Source: Guptibacillus algicola (GTDB taxonomy: Bacteria > Bacillota > Bacilli > Bacillales > Guptibacillaceae). Taken from it: 64,000 nt of DNA. A program made the position numbers and the translations under genes. The stretch is taken from assembly GCF_020171805.1 (NCBI RefSeq), contig NZ_JAIVAF010000001.1, positions 434,001-498,000 on the forward strand. Reading direction: 5' to 3'. Position 1 is the stretch's first letter; every line of letters starts with the position of its first letter. Positions 34,993 to 45,648 of this stretch are shown in pieces. The notes beneath the pieces were generated by a model that did not search any database, had not been told where the DNA came from, and saw nothing but the letters and a program-made list of their open reading frames with translations.

Positions 34993-35661
34993 TTATTCGT
35001 TATTGTTTATCACTGCTTCCATTTGCTTTTTACCATTTCCTGCAAGAAGGTGATCTGGTTGAATATCAAGAGCGCGGTCAAAGCATTTTAATGCTTTATG
35101 TGCATCATCCTGATAAGCATGACTCACCCCAAGGTTAAACCATGCGTCTGCGTGGTTTGGATCTTCTTCAACAACTTTTTCAAATTGAGGTAATGCTGTG
35201 GCAACTGCGCCTTCTTGTGCAAGGCACATGGCATATTGAAAACGCGCCTCCGTATCACCTTCATTAAGTTCTGTCGCTCTTTGAAAGAACGGGAGTGCAA
35301 GGCGCATGGCATCCTGCATCACGAAGCATTGACCGATCATGAAATGCACATCACTTTGATCAAGCCCTTGTTGAATCGCCTTTTGATACATATCAGCTGC
35401 ATCTTTATATTGTTCGAGTTGGAAAAAGGCATTTCCTGCTCCGTAGTAAGCGGTCGCTTGCGTTTCATCTAGTTCAATCGCTTTTTCAAAGAAAGCAACG
35501 GATTGTTTCAGCTCTCCAGCTTGTGCTAGTAGGTTTCCTACATTTGTATATGCAACAGGATCATTAGGACTTTCTTCTATTGCTTCATAGAGAAGTGTTA
35601 CAGCCTTCTCTAGCTCCCCATTATTCATTGCGTTTATCGCTTGTTCATTTTTATTACTCAT
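34993..35661 (-). CDS. yrrB: TPR-repeat protein YrrB
   Basis: The 222-residue protein is built of tetratricopeptide repeats of about 34 residues, visible as NGELEKAVTLLYEAIEESPN, then AGELKQSVAFFEKAIELDE, YKDAADMYQKAIQ, and so on. It has no signal peptide. TPR proteins scaffold other proteins; no partner is known here. It sits between mnmA and recD2, the B. subtilis order. Confidence 0.9.
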   Translation of the reverse strand: MSNKNEQAINAMNNGELEKAVTLLYEAIEESPNDPVAYTNVGNLLAQAGELKQSVAFFEKAIELDETQATAYYGAGNAFFQLEQYKDAADMYQKAIQQGLDQSDVHFMIGQCFVMQDAMRLALPFFQRATELNEGDTEARFQYAMCLAQEGAVATALPQFEKVVEEDPNHADAWFNLGVSHAYQDDAHKALKCFDRALDIQPDHLLAGNGKKQMEAVINNNE

Positions 35662-35730
35662 GACAAAAACTCCTTATCTTTAACCTTATTTTCTAGTGTA
35701 GCATATCTTAGCTTGTCTATCGCTCCTATA

Positions 35731-35765
35731 AAACAGCCTCATTTCACAGTGGAAATGAGGCTGTT
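35731..35765 (-). terminator. Terminator of mnmA
   Basis: AACAGCCTCATTTC and GAAATGAGGCTGTT form a 14-bp stem around a short loop, followed by TTTATA on the minus strand. Confidence 0.85.
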
Positions 35766-35767
35766 TC

Positions 35768-36898
<1,131 letters not shown>

Positions 36899-36929
36899 TC
36901 ACTAACACAATTCTTGTGTCCAAACTATT

Positions 36930-38072
36930 TTATAACTTCTTTAAGCGATTGACAATCTTCACGACTTCTTCTGCAGCCTTAACAGCGTCATCAACAGTAT
37001 TTCCATATCCGAAGCTAAAGCGTATCGCTGTTTGAGCACGTTCATCATCGTCAAACATCGCTTTTAACACATGTGATGGTTCATGTGAACCTGCTGTACA
37101 AGCAGAGCCACTTGATACTGCGATGCCAGCTAAATCAAGATTCATTAACATTGGTTCAACGCTTGCACCATGAAAACTAATATTGAAAACGTGTGGGAGA
37201 ATATTTACTTGATCTCCATTTAATTCGTATTCAATTGCGTTCTCTTCAAAAATATCAATCATTGTTTCTTTCATCTTTTGGTAAAGCTCAATTCTTTCCG
37301 CTCGATCTGATTGAATCAATTCAACTGCTTTTTGCATTCCAACAATGCCCGGAACATTCTCAGTACCCGCCCGTCTCTTCCGTTCTTGTTCTCCACCATG
37401 TGTATATGGAGTGATGGATGACCCTTCTTTTATATAAAGAAAGCCGACACCCTTTGGGCCATTGATTTTGTGGGATGAGACAGATAGCATATCGATGCCT
37501 ACTTCCTTAACGTCAAGATCCAGTAATCCGTAAGCTTGTACAGCATCAGTATGAAAAGCAATGCTGTGTTCTTTTGCTAATTGTACAAGTTCATCAATCG
37601 GTTGAATCGTACCTGTTTCGTTATTCCCATACATGATTGTCATTAAGATCGTTTCACTACGAATCGCACTCTTTACATCTTCTAACGAAATACGTCCATC
37701 TTCACCTACTGGCAAATACGTGACGTCGAACCCTTCTTGCTCTAGTGACTTACAAGCATGGAGGGCAGCATGATGTTCGATTGCTGTCGTAATAATATGA
37801 TTTCCTTTATTCGAGTGAGCTTTTGCTGTGCCGATGATCGCAAGGTTATCTGCTTCGGTTCCACCACTTGTAAAGACAATTTCATTTGGGTGGGCGTTGA
37901 TGCTTTTCGCAATACTACTTCTCGCTTCATCAAGAGCATGACGTGTCTTACGTCCAAATTGATGAATACTAGAAGGATTTCCGAAATCATTACGAAGAGA
38001 AGCAGTCATGACTTCAATAACCTCAGGGTGGACAGGCGATGTTGCAGCATGATCCATATAAATTGCTTTCAT
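36930..38072 (-). CDS. yrvO: Cysteine desulfurase YrvO
   Basis: The 380-residue PLP enzyme takes sulfur from cysteine and passes it to MnmA. The PLP lysine lies in SSHKINGPKG, and the sulfur-carrying Cys in SSGSACTAGS. It is the second gene in cymR-yrvO-mnmA. It belongs to the NifS/IscS family; the flanking mnmA identifies it as YrvO rather than SufS. It starts about 48 bases after cymR. Confidence 0.95.
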   Translation of the reverse strand: MKAIYMDHAATSPVHPEVIEVMTASLRNDFGNPSSIHQFGRKTRHALDEARSSIAKSINAHPNEIVFTSGGTEADNLAIIGTAKAHSNKGNHIITTAIEHHAALHACKSLEQEGFDVTYLPVGEDGRISLEDVKSAIRSETILMTIMYGNNETGTIQPIDELVQLAKEHSIAFHTDAVQAYGLLDLDVKEVGIDMLSVSSHKINGPKGVGFLYIKEGSSITPYTHGGEQERKRRAGTENVPGIVGMQKAVELIQSDRAERIELYQKMKETMIDIFEENAIEYELNGDQVNILPHVFNISFHGASVEPMLMNLDLAGIAVSSGSACTAGSHEPSHVLKAMFDDDERAQTAIRFSFGYGNTVDDAVKAAEEVVKIVNRLKKL

Positions 38073-38120
38073 AAAAATTCACCTCTATATACGGTCTTCT
38101 TATTGAACCGGTAATCTACA

Positions 38121-38540
38121 TTAGATATAGAACATATAGCTGTCCTGTTCTCCTTCACCTTCATAAGTCGCAAGATCTTGAAGGGTTGTGGAATCCAGTA
38201 CATCTTTCACGGCATCTCGAATCTTAAGCCAAAGGTCTCTCTTAGCAGGTTCCTCATCATCCATTACTTCAACAGGACTGATCGGACCTTCAAGAACACG
38301 GATGATATCGCCAGCTGTGATCGTTTGTGCTTCTTTCGCTAAAATATATCCGCCGTAAGCCCCACGAATACTTTTCACAAGCCCTGCGTTACGAAGGGGG
38401 GCGATCAACTGCTCAAGATAATGTTCTGAAAGGTTGTTAGCTCTTGCTATAGACTTTAATGATGTGGGGCCTTCACCGTGCTTTTTTGCCAACTCCATCA
38501 TAATGGTCAAGCCGTACCTTCCTTTTGTTGAAATCTTCAT
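38121..38540 (-). CDS. cymR: Cysteine metabolism regulator CymR (Rrf2 family)
   Basis: The 139-residue winged-helix repressor is nearly identical to B. subtilis CymR in wording (MKISTKGRYGLTIMMELAKK at the start, RGAYGGYILAKE, LDSTTLQDLA). It forms a complex with CysK and represses cysteine biosynthesis genes, which there include the yrrT-mccAB operon. It does not have the Fe-S cysteines of IscR. GAGGGATAAAGA lies before the ATG. Its 5' end is overlapped by the C-terminal part of the upstream yczE-like frame. Confidence 0.96.
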   Translation of the reverse strand: MKISTKGRYGLTIMMELAKKHGEGPTSLKSIARANNLSEHYLEQLIAPLRNAGLVKSIRGAYGGYILAKEAQTITAGDIIRVLEGPISPVEVMDDEEPAKRDLWLKIRDAVKDVLDSTTLQDLATYEGEGEQDSYMFYI

Positions 38541-39180
38541 TCTTTATCCCTCTTTCCATCAATCGAGCTACAAGATACTTACATTGAGGTAATGAAAATC
38601 CTACGATTGGACCAATGGTTACACAGAACAAAAGTGTCCCGATCGATACAGGTCCTTTCATCAACCACCCAAGCGCAAGTACTATTATTTCCATCGATAG
38701 TCTAATGTGTTGGACTTTCCATCCAGTTCTTGTTGTTAATACGAGCATCAAGCTATCTCTCGGGCCCGCTCCTTTATCTGCAGCTATATATAAGCCAATT
38801 CCATAACCCATCACGATGATTCCGATCGATAACATAATCAGTTGACCGAAATACATGTCGGGTGTATTTAATATAGGAAGCCATAAGTAAAAATCAATAA
38901 AGATTCCCACTAAAAGCATGTTAAGAAATGCGCCTGCTTTCGGCCATGATTTTTCCATAAATGCGGTCGTTGTTATGATAAAAAATCCAACTATGATTGA
39001 CCAAGTTCCGATAGATAGACCAAGCTGGTTATAGAGTCCAATGTGAAAGACATCCCATGGAGCACTTCCTGCATCAGCTTTGATCATGAGGGCAATGCCA
39101 AACGTCATCACAAGCAAACCAGTAACGAATACACTCCAACTCATCCAGAATCCAGCCAAACCATTCGTATACGTCTTCAT
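38473..39180 (-). CDS. YczE/YyaS/YitT family membrane protein
   Basis: The 235-residue product has five or six membrane helices and family segments such as GLLVMTFGIALMIKADAGSAPWDVFH and ADKGAGPRDSLMLV. Its role is unknown. The ATG at 39180 follows AAGAGGGATAAA. The frame continues past the last helix by about 35 residues and runs 68 bases into cymR, so its charged tail is encoded by DNA that also encodes the CymR N-terminus. Confidence 0.85.
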   Translation of the reverse strand: MKTYTNGLAGFWMSWSVFVTGLLVMTFGIALMIKADAGSAPWDVFHIGLYNQLGLSIGTWSIIVGFFIITTTAFMEKSWPKAGAFLNMLLVGIFIDFYLWLPILNTPDMYFGQLIMLSIGIIVMGYGIGLYIAADKGAGPRDSLMLVLTTRTGWKVQHIRLSMEIIVLALGWLMKGPVSIGTLLFCVTIGPIVGFSLPQCKYLVARLMERGIKNEDFNKRKVRLDHYDGVGKKAR

Positions 39181-39326
39181 TTTATCCCTCTTAACCTGCT
39201 TTTTAATCATACACTAGTGGCCTATTCTGTTAGTAAACCTTCGCTATTATAGCACGAAAGGGTTTCTCTTGCATTTCCAAAAACCATATAGTATGTTTCA
39301 ACTATCTATGAAAGGGCGGATGTAAT

Positions 39327-40670
39327 ATGGATTTATTCGATTATTCTTCAGAGCAGAAAAACACATCATCAGGACCTCTAGCGAGTAGAATGCGTCCCCG
39401 CTCGATCGAAGAGTTTATTGGTCAAGATCATATTATCGGTGAAGGCAAACTCTTAAGAAGAGCAATCCAGGCTGACCAACTTACGCCGATGATTTTCTTC
39501 GGTCCACCAGGAACTGGTAAAACAACCCTTGCAAGAATAATCGCAAACACCACTTCTGCACATTTTGAACAATTAAACGCGGTTACTTCAGGTGTCGGAG
39601 ACATTAGAAGACTATCATCTGAAGCAAAAGAGCGCGTTAAGCTTGATGATAGAAGAACTGTTCTATTTATTGATGAGATTCACAGGTTCAATAAATCTCA
39701 ACAGGATGCTCTTCTTCCTTACGTGGAAGATGGAACGGTCGTTTTAATCGGAGCTACGACTGAAAGTCCTATGTTTGAGATCAACAAAGCTCTACTGTCT
39801 CGATCAAGACTTTTTCGCTTTGAACACCTGACTGAAGAAACGATCAAACAAGTCCTTCTCCAAGCAATCAACGATGACGTTCGAGGATATGGAAAGTATT
39901 CGGTCCAAATCGAAGATGAAGCACTCTCTCACATCGTGGATGTAGCGAATGGTGATGCTAGAACGGCTCTAAACGCGTTAGAACTTGCTGTTTTAACAAC
40001 ATCGCCTGATGAGAACGGCAAACTAGTCATCACGCTTGCGATAGCTGAAGAATCGATTCAACAAAGAGTTCTCCAATATGACAAAGACAGCGATAATCAC
40101 TATGACACGATTTCAGCCTTTATTAAAAGTATACGAGGTTCAGATGCAGATGCTACATTATACTGGTTAGCGAAAATGATCTATGCTGGCGAAGATCCAC
40201 GATTCATTGCACGGAGGCTTTATGTTCACGCGGCTGAAGATATCGGATTAGCAGACCCGAACGCACTCCTTGTTGCTCACGCAGCCAGCTATTCTGTAGA
40301 ATTCCTAGGCATGCCAGAAGCAAGGATTCCACTAGCTGAAGCTGCTCTATACCTAGCGACCGCTCCTAAGAGCAACGCTGTTATTAAAGGGATCGATTCT
40401 GCTCTAGAAGCAGTAAAAAAAGAGAAAACGGGTACGGTACCTGTTCATTTAAGAGATTCCCATTACAAAGGCGCAAAAGAGCTTGGTCATGGAATCGACT
40501 ACAAATATCCTCATGACTACCCAGGAGGCTATGTTCCTCAACAGTACCTTCCTGATCATATGATAAGGAAATCGTTCTATAAACCTACTGAGCGTGGTCA
40601 TGAACGAACCGTCCAAAAAAGGATGGATTACTTTAATGAGCGAATAAAATCAGAGAATAAGAAGTCTTAA
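39327..40670 (+). CDS. rarA: Replication-associated recombination protein RarA
   Basis: The 447-residue AAA+ ATPase acts at stalled forks (MgsA in E. coli, YrvN in B. subtilis). Walker A is FFGPPGTGKTTLARI, Walker B LFIDEIHRFNKSQQD, and the arginine-finger region RSRLFRFEHL is intact. The clamp-loader-like C-terminal part includes RGSDADATLYWLA and YPHDYPGGYVPQQYLP. It is divergent from the yczE-like gene and followed by a terminator. Confidence 0.96.
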   Translation: MDLFDYSSEQKNTSSGPLASRMRPRSIEEFIGQDHIIGEGKLLRRAIQADQLTPMIFFGPPGTGKTTLARIIANTTSAHFEQLNAVTSGVGDIRRLSSEAKERVKLDDRRTVLFIDEIHRFNKSQQDALLPYVEDGTVVLIGATTESPMFEINKALLSRSRLFRFEHLTEETIKQVLLQAINDDVRGYGKYSVQIEDEALSHIVDVANGDARTALNALELAVLTTSPDENGKLVITLAIAEESIQQRVLQYDKDSDNHYDTISAFIKSIRGSDADATLYWLAKMIYAGEDPRFIARRLYVHAAEDIGLADPNALLVAHAASYSVEFLGMPEARIPLAEAALYLATAPKSNAVIKGIDSALEAVKKEKTGTVPVHLRDSHYKGAKELGHGIDYKYPHDYPGGYVPQQYLPDHMIRKSFYKPTERGHERTVQKRMDYFNERIKSENKKS

Positions 40671-40697
40671 CAGCAGTGCGAGGCACTGCTGTTTTTC
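40671..40697 (+). terminator. Terminator of rarA
   Basis: CAGCAGTGC and GCACTGCTG pair with GAG as the loop, followed by TTTTTC. It starts at the stop codon. Confidence 0.88.
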
Positions 40698-40824
40698 TTT
40701 CTACCTCTTATCAATCTATCTTAAATTTACAAGACTTCTGTATAAATTCTTGCATACTGGCAAAGCTATGATTACTTTCACCAAAATGCTATGAATTTAA
40801 AGAATATAAAGGGGTTGAGTCACT

Positions 40825-41511
40825 ATGAAAGTTAGACAAGATGCATGGTCACATGAAGATGATTTGATGCTCGCTGAAACGGTACTACGACATGTTCGAG
40901 AAGGCAGCACTCAGCTAAACGCTTTTGAAGAAGTAGGCGATCGGTTGAGCCGTACCTCAGCAGCGGTCGGGTTTAGATGGAACGCCATCGTCCGTCAACG
41001 CTACGAACAAGCATTAAAGCTTGCGAAAAAACAAAGAAAAGAAATGAAGCGTGCTGAGCGTAGACAGTCAGCTGATTATAAACCTGAATATACAGTAAGA
41101 GAATCAGCACCACACGTACCGCAGTTTCAAGAGGTCGTACAACCTACTGCTGAAAGACCGTCAAGTGAAAGAACTAGGCCTGTCGAGGAGACAACTAGTG
41201 AGCTTTCTATGCGTGACGTTATATCGTTCCTCACCAAAATGGAGCATTCACAATATTCAACTAGCAGACTTCAATCAGAAATGAAAAAACTAGAATTGGA
41301 AAACAAAGAACTTGTTGAAGAGAATTCTCTTCTACACCAGAAGGTAAAAAGGCTTGAGAACGAGCAGCAAGTCATGAAGGAAGATTATCAGTCTCTGATT
41401 CAAATTATGGATCGAGCGAGAAGAATGGTAGTTCTTAATGAATCAGACGAGATGGCAGTGCCTGGATTCAAGATGGATAAAAACGGGAACCTTGAAAAAC
41501 TTGCTCGGTAA
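40825..41511 (+). CDS. rsfA: RsfA family prespore transcription factor
   Basis: The 228-residue protein has an N-terminal Myb/SANT-like DNA-binding part (RQDAWSHEDDLMLAETVLRH and VGFRWNAIVRQRYEQAL), then a long polar linker and a C-terminal coiled coil (KKLELENKELVEENSLLHQK). RsfA adjusts sigma-F target genes in the B. subtilis forespore, and YlbO is a close relative, so the exact paralogue is open. An AAAGGGG site precedes the ATG. Unlike in B. subtilis it lies beside rarA and 6S RNA. Confidence 0.85.
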   Translation: MKVRQDAWSHEDDLMLAETVLRHVREGSTQLNAFEEVGDRLSRTSAAVGFRWNAIVRQRYEQALKLAKKQRKEMKRAERRQSADYKPEYTVRESAPHVPQFQEVVQPTAERPSSERTRPVEETTSELSMRDVISFLTKMEHSQYSTSRLQSEMKKLELENKELVEENSLLHQKVKRLENEQQVMKEDYQSLIQIMDRARRMVVLNESDEMAVPGFKMDKNGNLEKLAR

Positions 41512-41521
41512 ATCCTATTAA

Positions 41522-41559
41522 AAAAGCAGCAGTTCATAATGAACTGCTGCTTTGTTTTT
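41522..41559. terminator. Terminator of the rsfA-like gene
   Basis: AAGCAGCAGTTCA and TGAACTGCTGCTT form a 13-bp stem, with TTGTTTTTG after it. It also faces the end of the 6S RNA gene. Confidence 0.88.
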
Positions 41560-41565
41560 GCATAA

Positions 41566-41768
41566 AAAAAGAAGAGCCCCAACTGTGCCGTCCTTTCCAT
41601 AAATTTTGAACCTGCATTGGCAGGTGGGTGCCTTATTCTGTTCTTTGTAAGTCCTCAGCTTACGAGGCATGTACTCGGAACAGAAAGAATCAGGCTCCCG
41701 TTGTAAAAGTGTTGGCTCAAATTATTATGGAAGTAAACGTACACTTCAGGACTCTTCGTTAACTTGTA
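41566..41768 (-). ncRNA. ssrS: 6S RNA
   Basis: The roughly 200-base region has no open frame, lies directly upstream of the aspS-side junction as bsrA does in B. subtilis, and folds into a long rod. The 5' GAAGAGTCC and 3' GGGCTCTTC pair at the base. A promoter (41774-41802) starts it and a T-run ends it. 6S RNA mimics an open promoter and binds the sigma-A RNA polymerase. The identification is from position and rod-like pairing rather than a covariance model. Confidence 0.85.
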
Positions 41769-41773
41769 ATTGA

Positions 41774-41802
41774 ATTATAGCAGACCTTAAAAATGATTTC
41801 AA
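41774..41802 (-). promoter_or_regulatory. Promoter of 6S RNA
   Basis: TTGAAA (41802-41797) and TATAAT (41779-41774) are 17 bases apart, a near-perfect sigma-A promoter, and no translatable frame follows. Confidence 0.75.
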
Positions 41803-41833
41803 TAACGTACTTCTAGGTAATTGTTAGTGTTTC

Positions 41834-43621
41834 TTATTCCTTTTCAGCTGCTACTGGTTTTTTTCTAAGTTCAAGGTTCAATTCTTTAAGCTGCTCTTCA
41901 CTAACGGCTGATGGTGCTTCAGTTAGTAAACAGCTAGCACTTGCTGTTTTTGGAAATGCAATCGTGTCTCTAAGGTTGTTTCTTCCTGCTAGAAGCATTA
42001 CCAAACGATCGAGTCCGAATGCGATTCCTCCATGAGGAGGTGTACCATATTCAAAAGCTTCTAATAAGAATCCGAATTCTTTCATTGCTTCTTCTTTCGT
42101 AAATCCGAGTGCACGGAACATCTTCTCTTGAATATCTCTTTGGTAAATACGTTGTGACCCTCCACCAAGTTCATATCCATTCAATACAAGGTCATATGCA
42201 TCGGCACGAACGTTACCAGGCTCTTCTTCAAGAAGATGTAAGTCTTCTTTTAGTGGCATAGTAAACGGATGGTGCTCAGCAAAGTAACGATCTTGCTCTT
42301 CATCGTAGCTCATTAGAGGGAAGTCCATGATCCATAAGAAGTTAAATTTCGACTCATCGATCAATCCAAGCTCTCTACCTAGCTTTAATCGTAATGAACC
42401 AAGGCTATCAGCAACAACCGATTTACTGTCAGCAACAAATAATAAGAGGTCGCCAGCTTCAGCATCGAACGCTTCAATTAATTGAGCAGATATGTCTTCA
42501 TCAAAGAATTTAGAAATAGGTCCTTTCAAACCTTCTTCCTCTACTTTTAACCAAGCAAGCCCTTTTGCCTTGTATGTTTTCACATACTCAGTGAGTGCAT
42601 CGATATCTTTACGAGAATAATTCCCAGCTGCACCTTTGGCGTTGATTCCTTTTACTGCACCACCGGATGATACAGCTTTAGAGAAGACTTTAAATGATGA
42701 ATCTTTCACAAGCTCTGAAACGTCGACAAACTCCATTTCAAAACGTGTGTCAGGCTTATCGGAACCGTAGCGGCTCATTGCCTCTGCATGAGTCATACGA
42801 GGGAATGGTGTTTGCAGATCAACGCCTTTCGTTTCCTTAAGTACAAGAGACATCATCTCTTCCATCATGGAAATTAAATCTTCTTTTGGTAAGAAAGAAG
42901 TTTCAATATCCACTTGAGTGAATTCAGGCTGGCGATCAGCACGAAGGTCCTCATCACGGAAGCAACGGACGATTTGATAATAACGTTCAAAGCCTGAAAC
43001 CATCAATAGCTGCTTAAACAATTGAGGAGATTGTGGAAGTGCGTAAAATTCTCCCTCGTGTACACGACTCGGTACAAGATAGTCTCTTGCTCCTTCTGGT
43101 GTACTCTTTGTTAGCATCGGCGTCTCGACTTCTAGGAATTCATTGTGATCAAGAAAGTCTCTAATCGCTTTCGTCGTACGATGACGAAGCTTGAACGTTT
43201 CTTGCATCACTGGACGTCTAAGATCAAGATAACGATACTTTAGACGAATATCTTCAGAAACCTCAACATCGTCTGCAACAGCAATCGGTGGGTTTTTAGC
43301 TGCATTTAAAATTTCCAGCTTTTCAGCGTGAATTTCAACTGCGCCTGTAGGAAGATTTGGATTCACGGTTTCTTTCGCACGTTCAACAACTGTACCAGTA
43401 ATCGCAAGCACATATTCGCTTCTTACTTTTTCAGCTAATTCAAGTGCTTCTTTCGATACTTTCGGGTTAAAGACAACCTGTACGATACCAGAACGGTCTC
43501 TAAAATCGATAAAGATCAATCCGCCGAGGTCACGTCGCTTCTGCACCCACCCTTTTACTTCTACTGTCTCGCCTACTTGACTCTCGCGAACATTGCCGCA
43601 TGAATGGCTTCTTCCTATCAT
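41834..43621 (-). CDS. aspS: Aspartyl-tRNA synthetase
   Basis: The 595-residue class II enzyme has an N-terminal OB-fold anticodon-binding domain ([20 protein letters not shown]), catalytic motif 2 ([20 protein letters not shown]), a GAD insertion and motif 3 ([12 protein letters not shown]). Bacterial AspRS with the GAD insertion is usually either discriminating or not; I did not judge which. It overlaps hisS by four bases (ATGA), so both depend on the hisS T-box. Confidence 0.96.
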   Translation of the reverse strand: MIGRSHSCGNVRESQVGETVEVKGWVQKRRDLGGLIFIDFRDRSGIVQVVFNPKVSKEALELAEKVRSEYVLAITGTVVERAKETVNPNLPTGAVEIHAEKLEILNAAKNPPIAVADDVEVSEDIRLKYRYLDLRRPVMQETFKLRHRTTKAIRDFLDHNEFLEVETPMLTKSTPEGARDYLVPSRVHEGEFYALPQSPQLFKQLLMVSGFERYYQIVRCFRDEDLRADRQPEFTQVDIETSFLPKEDLISMMEEMMSLVLKETKGVDLQTPFPRMTHAEAMSRYGSDKPDTRFEMEFVDVSELVKDSSFKVFSKAVSSGGAVKGINAKGAAGNYSRKDIDALTEYVKTYKAKGLAWLKVEEEGLKGPISKFFDEDISAQLIEAFDAEAGDLLLFVADSKSVVADSLGSLRLKLGRELGLIDESKFNFLWIMDFPLMSYDEEQDRYFAEHHPFTMPLKEDLHLLEEEPGNVRADAYDLVLNGYELGGGSQRIYQRDIQEKMFRALGFTKEEAMKEFGFLLEAFEYGTPPHGGIAFGLDRLVMLLAGRNNLRDTIAFPKTASASCLLTEAPSAVSEEQLKELNLELRKKPVAAEKE

Positions 43622-44904
43622 TCTCCAGTTTCCTCCTTCAATTTCTCTGTAAGGTATGAGGTGATTTCAGAAAAGCGTACTGCTTGCTGCTCTCCCGTTT
43701 CCATTTCCTTAATATTGATTTCATCCTTTTCAATTTCATTATCTCCAAGGATCGCTACGTATTTCGCATTCGCACGGTTAGCTGCTTTGAATTGACCCTT
43801 CATCTTTCGATCAAGGTAGTCACGTTCAGCTGATAAGCCTGCACTTCGTAACTCATGAAGAAGACCATTTGAAACTGCCTGTGCTTCTTCACCCATCGTG
43901 ATGACATAGCAATCGATTATCTTTTCAATCGGAAGTTCAACACCCTCTGCTTCTAGCGCCAGAAGTAGGCGTTCAATGCTCATAGCAAAACCAATTCCAG
44001 GCGTTGTAGGTCCCCCTACTTCTTCGACAAGACCGTTATAGCGTCCACCGCCACTAAGTGTTGTGATCGCTCCAAAGCCTTCCGCTTCACTCATAATTTC
44101 AAATGCAGTGTGATTATAATAATCAAGTCCTCTTACGAGACGCTCATCGATTACGTAGTCGATTTTCATATAATCCAATGCTTTTTTCACGTTCGTAAAG
44201 TAGGTTGCAGACTCTTCATTTAAGTAATCTAGGATAGACGGTGCACTTGCCATCAATTCATGATCGCGGTCTTTCTTACAATCAAGAATTCGTAGTGGGT
44301 TATTTTCTAACCGATTTTGGCAGTCGCTACAGAACTCTCCGATACGGGGTTCGAAGTGTGCGATCAGCGCATTACGATGTGCCTCTCTACTTTCAGTGTC
44401 ACCAAGGCTATTTATATATAATTTCAGGTTCTTAAGTCCTAGTTCTTTATAGAAATCAATTGCTAACGCGATAACTTCAGCATCAATAGAAGGATCATTA
44501 CTACCCATAGCCTCTACCCCAAACTGAACGAACTGTCTCATTCTTCCTGATTGAGGACGCTCATATCGGAACATCGGCCCAATATAATATAGTTTTACAG
44601 GCTGCTCTGGTAGTCCAAACATCTTATTGTTCACGAACGCACGAACGGCAGAGGCCGTACCTTCAGGACGAAGCGTAAGACTTCTCCCACCTCGATCTTC
44701 AAATGTGTACATTTCTTTTTGCACGATGTCAGTTGAACCGCCTACACCACGCTGAAATAATTCAGTCTGCTCGAAAATAGGAGTGCGTAGTTCATGATAA
44801 TTATATCTACGGCAAATATCTCTCGCCTTATCTTCTATATATTGCCAAAGCTCAGATGTACCAGGAAGGATATCCTGAGTACCTCTTGGAATTTGAAAAC
44901 TCAT
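43618..44904 (-). CDS. hisS: Histidyl-tRNA synthetase
   Basis: The 428-residue class II enzyme carries the catalytic motif [15 protein letters not shown], histidine-binding [12 protein letters not shown] and a C-terminal anticodon-binding domain. Length is normal. A T-box leader lies upstream. It is the first gene of a hisS-aspS operon, the usual Bacillus arrangement. Confidence 0.96.
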   Translation of the reverse strand: MSFQIPRGTQDILPGTSELWQYIEDKARDICRRYNYHELRTPIFEQTELFQRGVGGSTDIVQKEMYTFEDRGGRSLTLRPEGTASAVRAFVNNKMFGLPEQPVKLYYIGPMFRYERPQSGRMRQFVQFGVEAMGSNDPSIDAEVIALAIDFYKELGLKNLKLYINSLGDTESREAHRNALIAHFEPRIGEFCSDCQNRLENNPLRILDCKKDRDHELMASAPSILDYLNEESATYFTNVKKALDYMKIDYVIDERLVRGLDYYNHTAFEIMSEAEGFGAITTLSGGGRYNGLVEEVGGPTTPGIGFAMSIERLLLALEAEGVELPIEKIIDCYVITMGEEAQAVSNGLLHELRSAGLSAERDYLDRKMKGQFKAANRANAKYVAILGDNEIEKDEINIKEMETGEQQAVRFSEITSYLTEKLKEETGE

Positions 44905-44944
44905 TTTTTCTCCTCCTTAAATCGTATCTTAGCCCAAAATTTGG

Positions 44945-45220
44945 GACTAAAAAAAACCCCCATCCCTGAATATACATTCAGGGACGAGAGTTACCCGCGG
45001 TGCCACCCTAATAGAAGGAGTCATTTCCTTCCACTTTAACAGTTAACGCCTGTAAACGTTGTTCCCTACTAAGCGAGCCGTTCGGAAACAATCCCAGGAA
45101 GTGTCTTTCAAAAAAGCGGACTCAAGAATGTTTGCAGCCTACGACATTCTCTCTCTGCTGATGCCCTATCTTTCTTTACTTTTCTCCCTCATTGGAGCAA
45201 CGTATCTAATTACTGAATTG
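44945..45220 (-). promoter_or_regulatory. T-box riboswitch upstream of hisS-aspS
   Basis: The core AGGGTGGCACCGCG lies at 45009-44996 on the minus strand. The terminator GTCCCTGAATG/CATTCAGGGA ends in a run of eight T at about 44945. The stem I region begins near 45200. In Bacillus this leader senses tRNA-His, and sometimes aspartate. I did not assign the specifier codon. Confidence 0.9.
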
Positions 45221-45226
45221 TTTTCT

Positions 45227-45255
45227 ATCATACGAGTCAGCGTTTTTTTTGTCAA
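45227..45255 (-). promoter_or_regulatory. Promoter of the hisS T-box leader
   Basis: TTGACA (45255-45250) and TATGAT (45232-45227) are 17 bases apart, a strong sigma-A promoter. Confidence 0.75.
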
Positions 45256-45332
45256 GCTTATTTTTGAGGATCAATTCTGTCAATCCTAGATTTCTTTCTA
45301 AGAACCCTAGTTGAAAAGCTTATCGCTCACGA

Positions 45333-45485
45333 TTAACGCTTCATTTTCTGTCGCATAATTTTAATACTTTTGAGCGACAGTCCAAACTCCTCTGCTAACT
45401 CCATGTTCGTTAAGCATTGCTCTTTTTGTAGAAAATCATGGAAATCCACGCCAAATTCAGGTTGAGAGTTATTATAGTTCATCAT
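45333..45485 (-). CDS. yrzK: Small helix-turn-helix protein, YrzK-like
   Basis: The 50-residue frame contains MELAEEFGLSLKSIKIMRQK, which resembles sigma region 4 helix-turn-helix segments. The start is one of two adjacent ATG codons at 45485 and 45482; a clear ribosome-binding site is missing, so translation is less certain. It lies between hisS and the amidase, where B. subtilis carries yrzK. The name rests on position and a recalled similarity. Confidence 0.6.
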   Translation of the reverse strand: MMNYNNSQPEFGVDFHDFLQKEQCLTNMELAEEFGLSLKSIKIMRQKMKR

Positions 45486-45648
45486 TTCTTTATTTGTTGA
45501 CCGCAACAGATATCATCCTTTTTTTTTGAAGTGTTATACTAGTTTCACCAAAAATAATGACATTTACAACTTCACGAAGGATTCTTTTTATCCGATAAAG
45601 AAATATCGCTTATATGAAAAACGTAGAGTCGGAGAAAGGAGTCGCACA

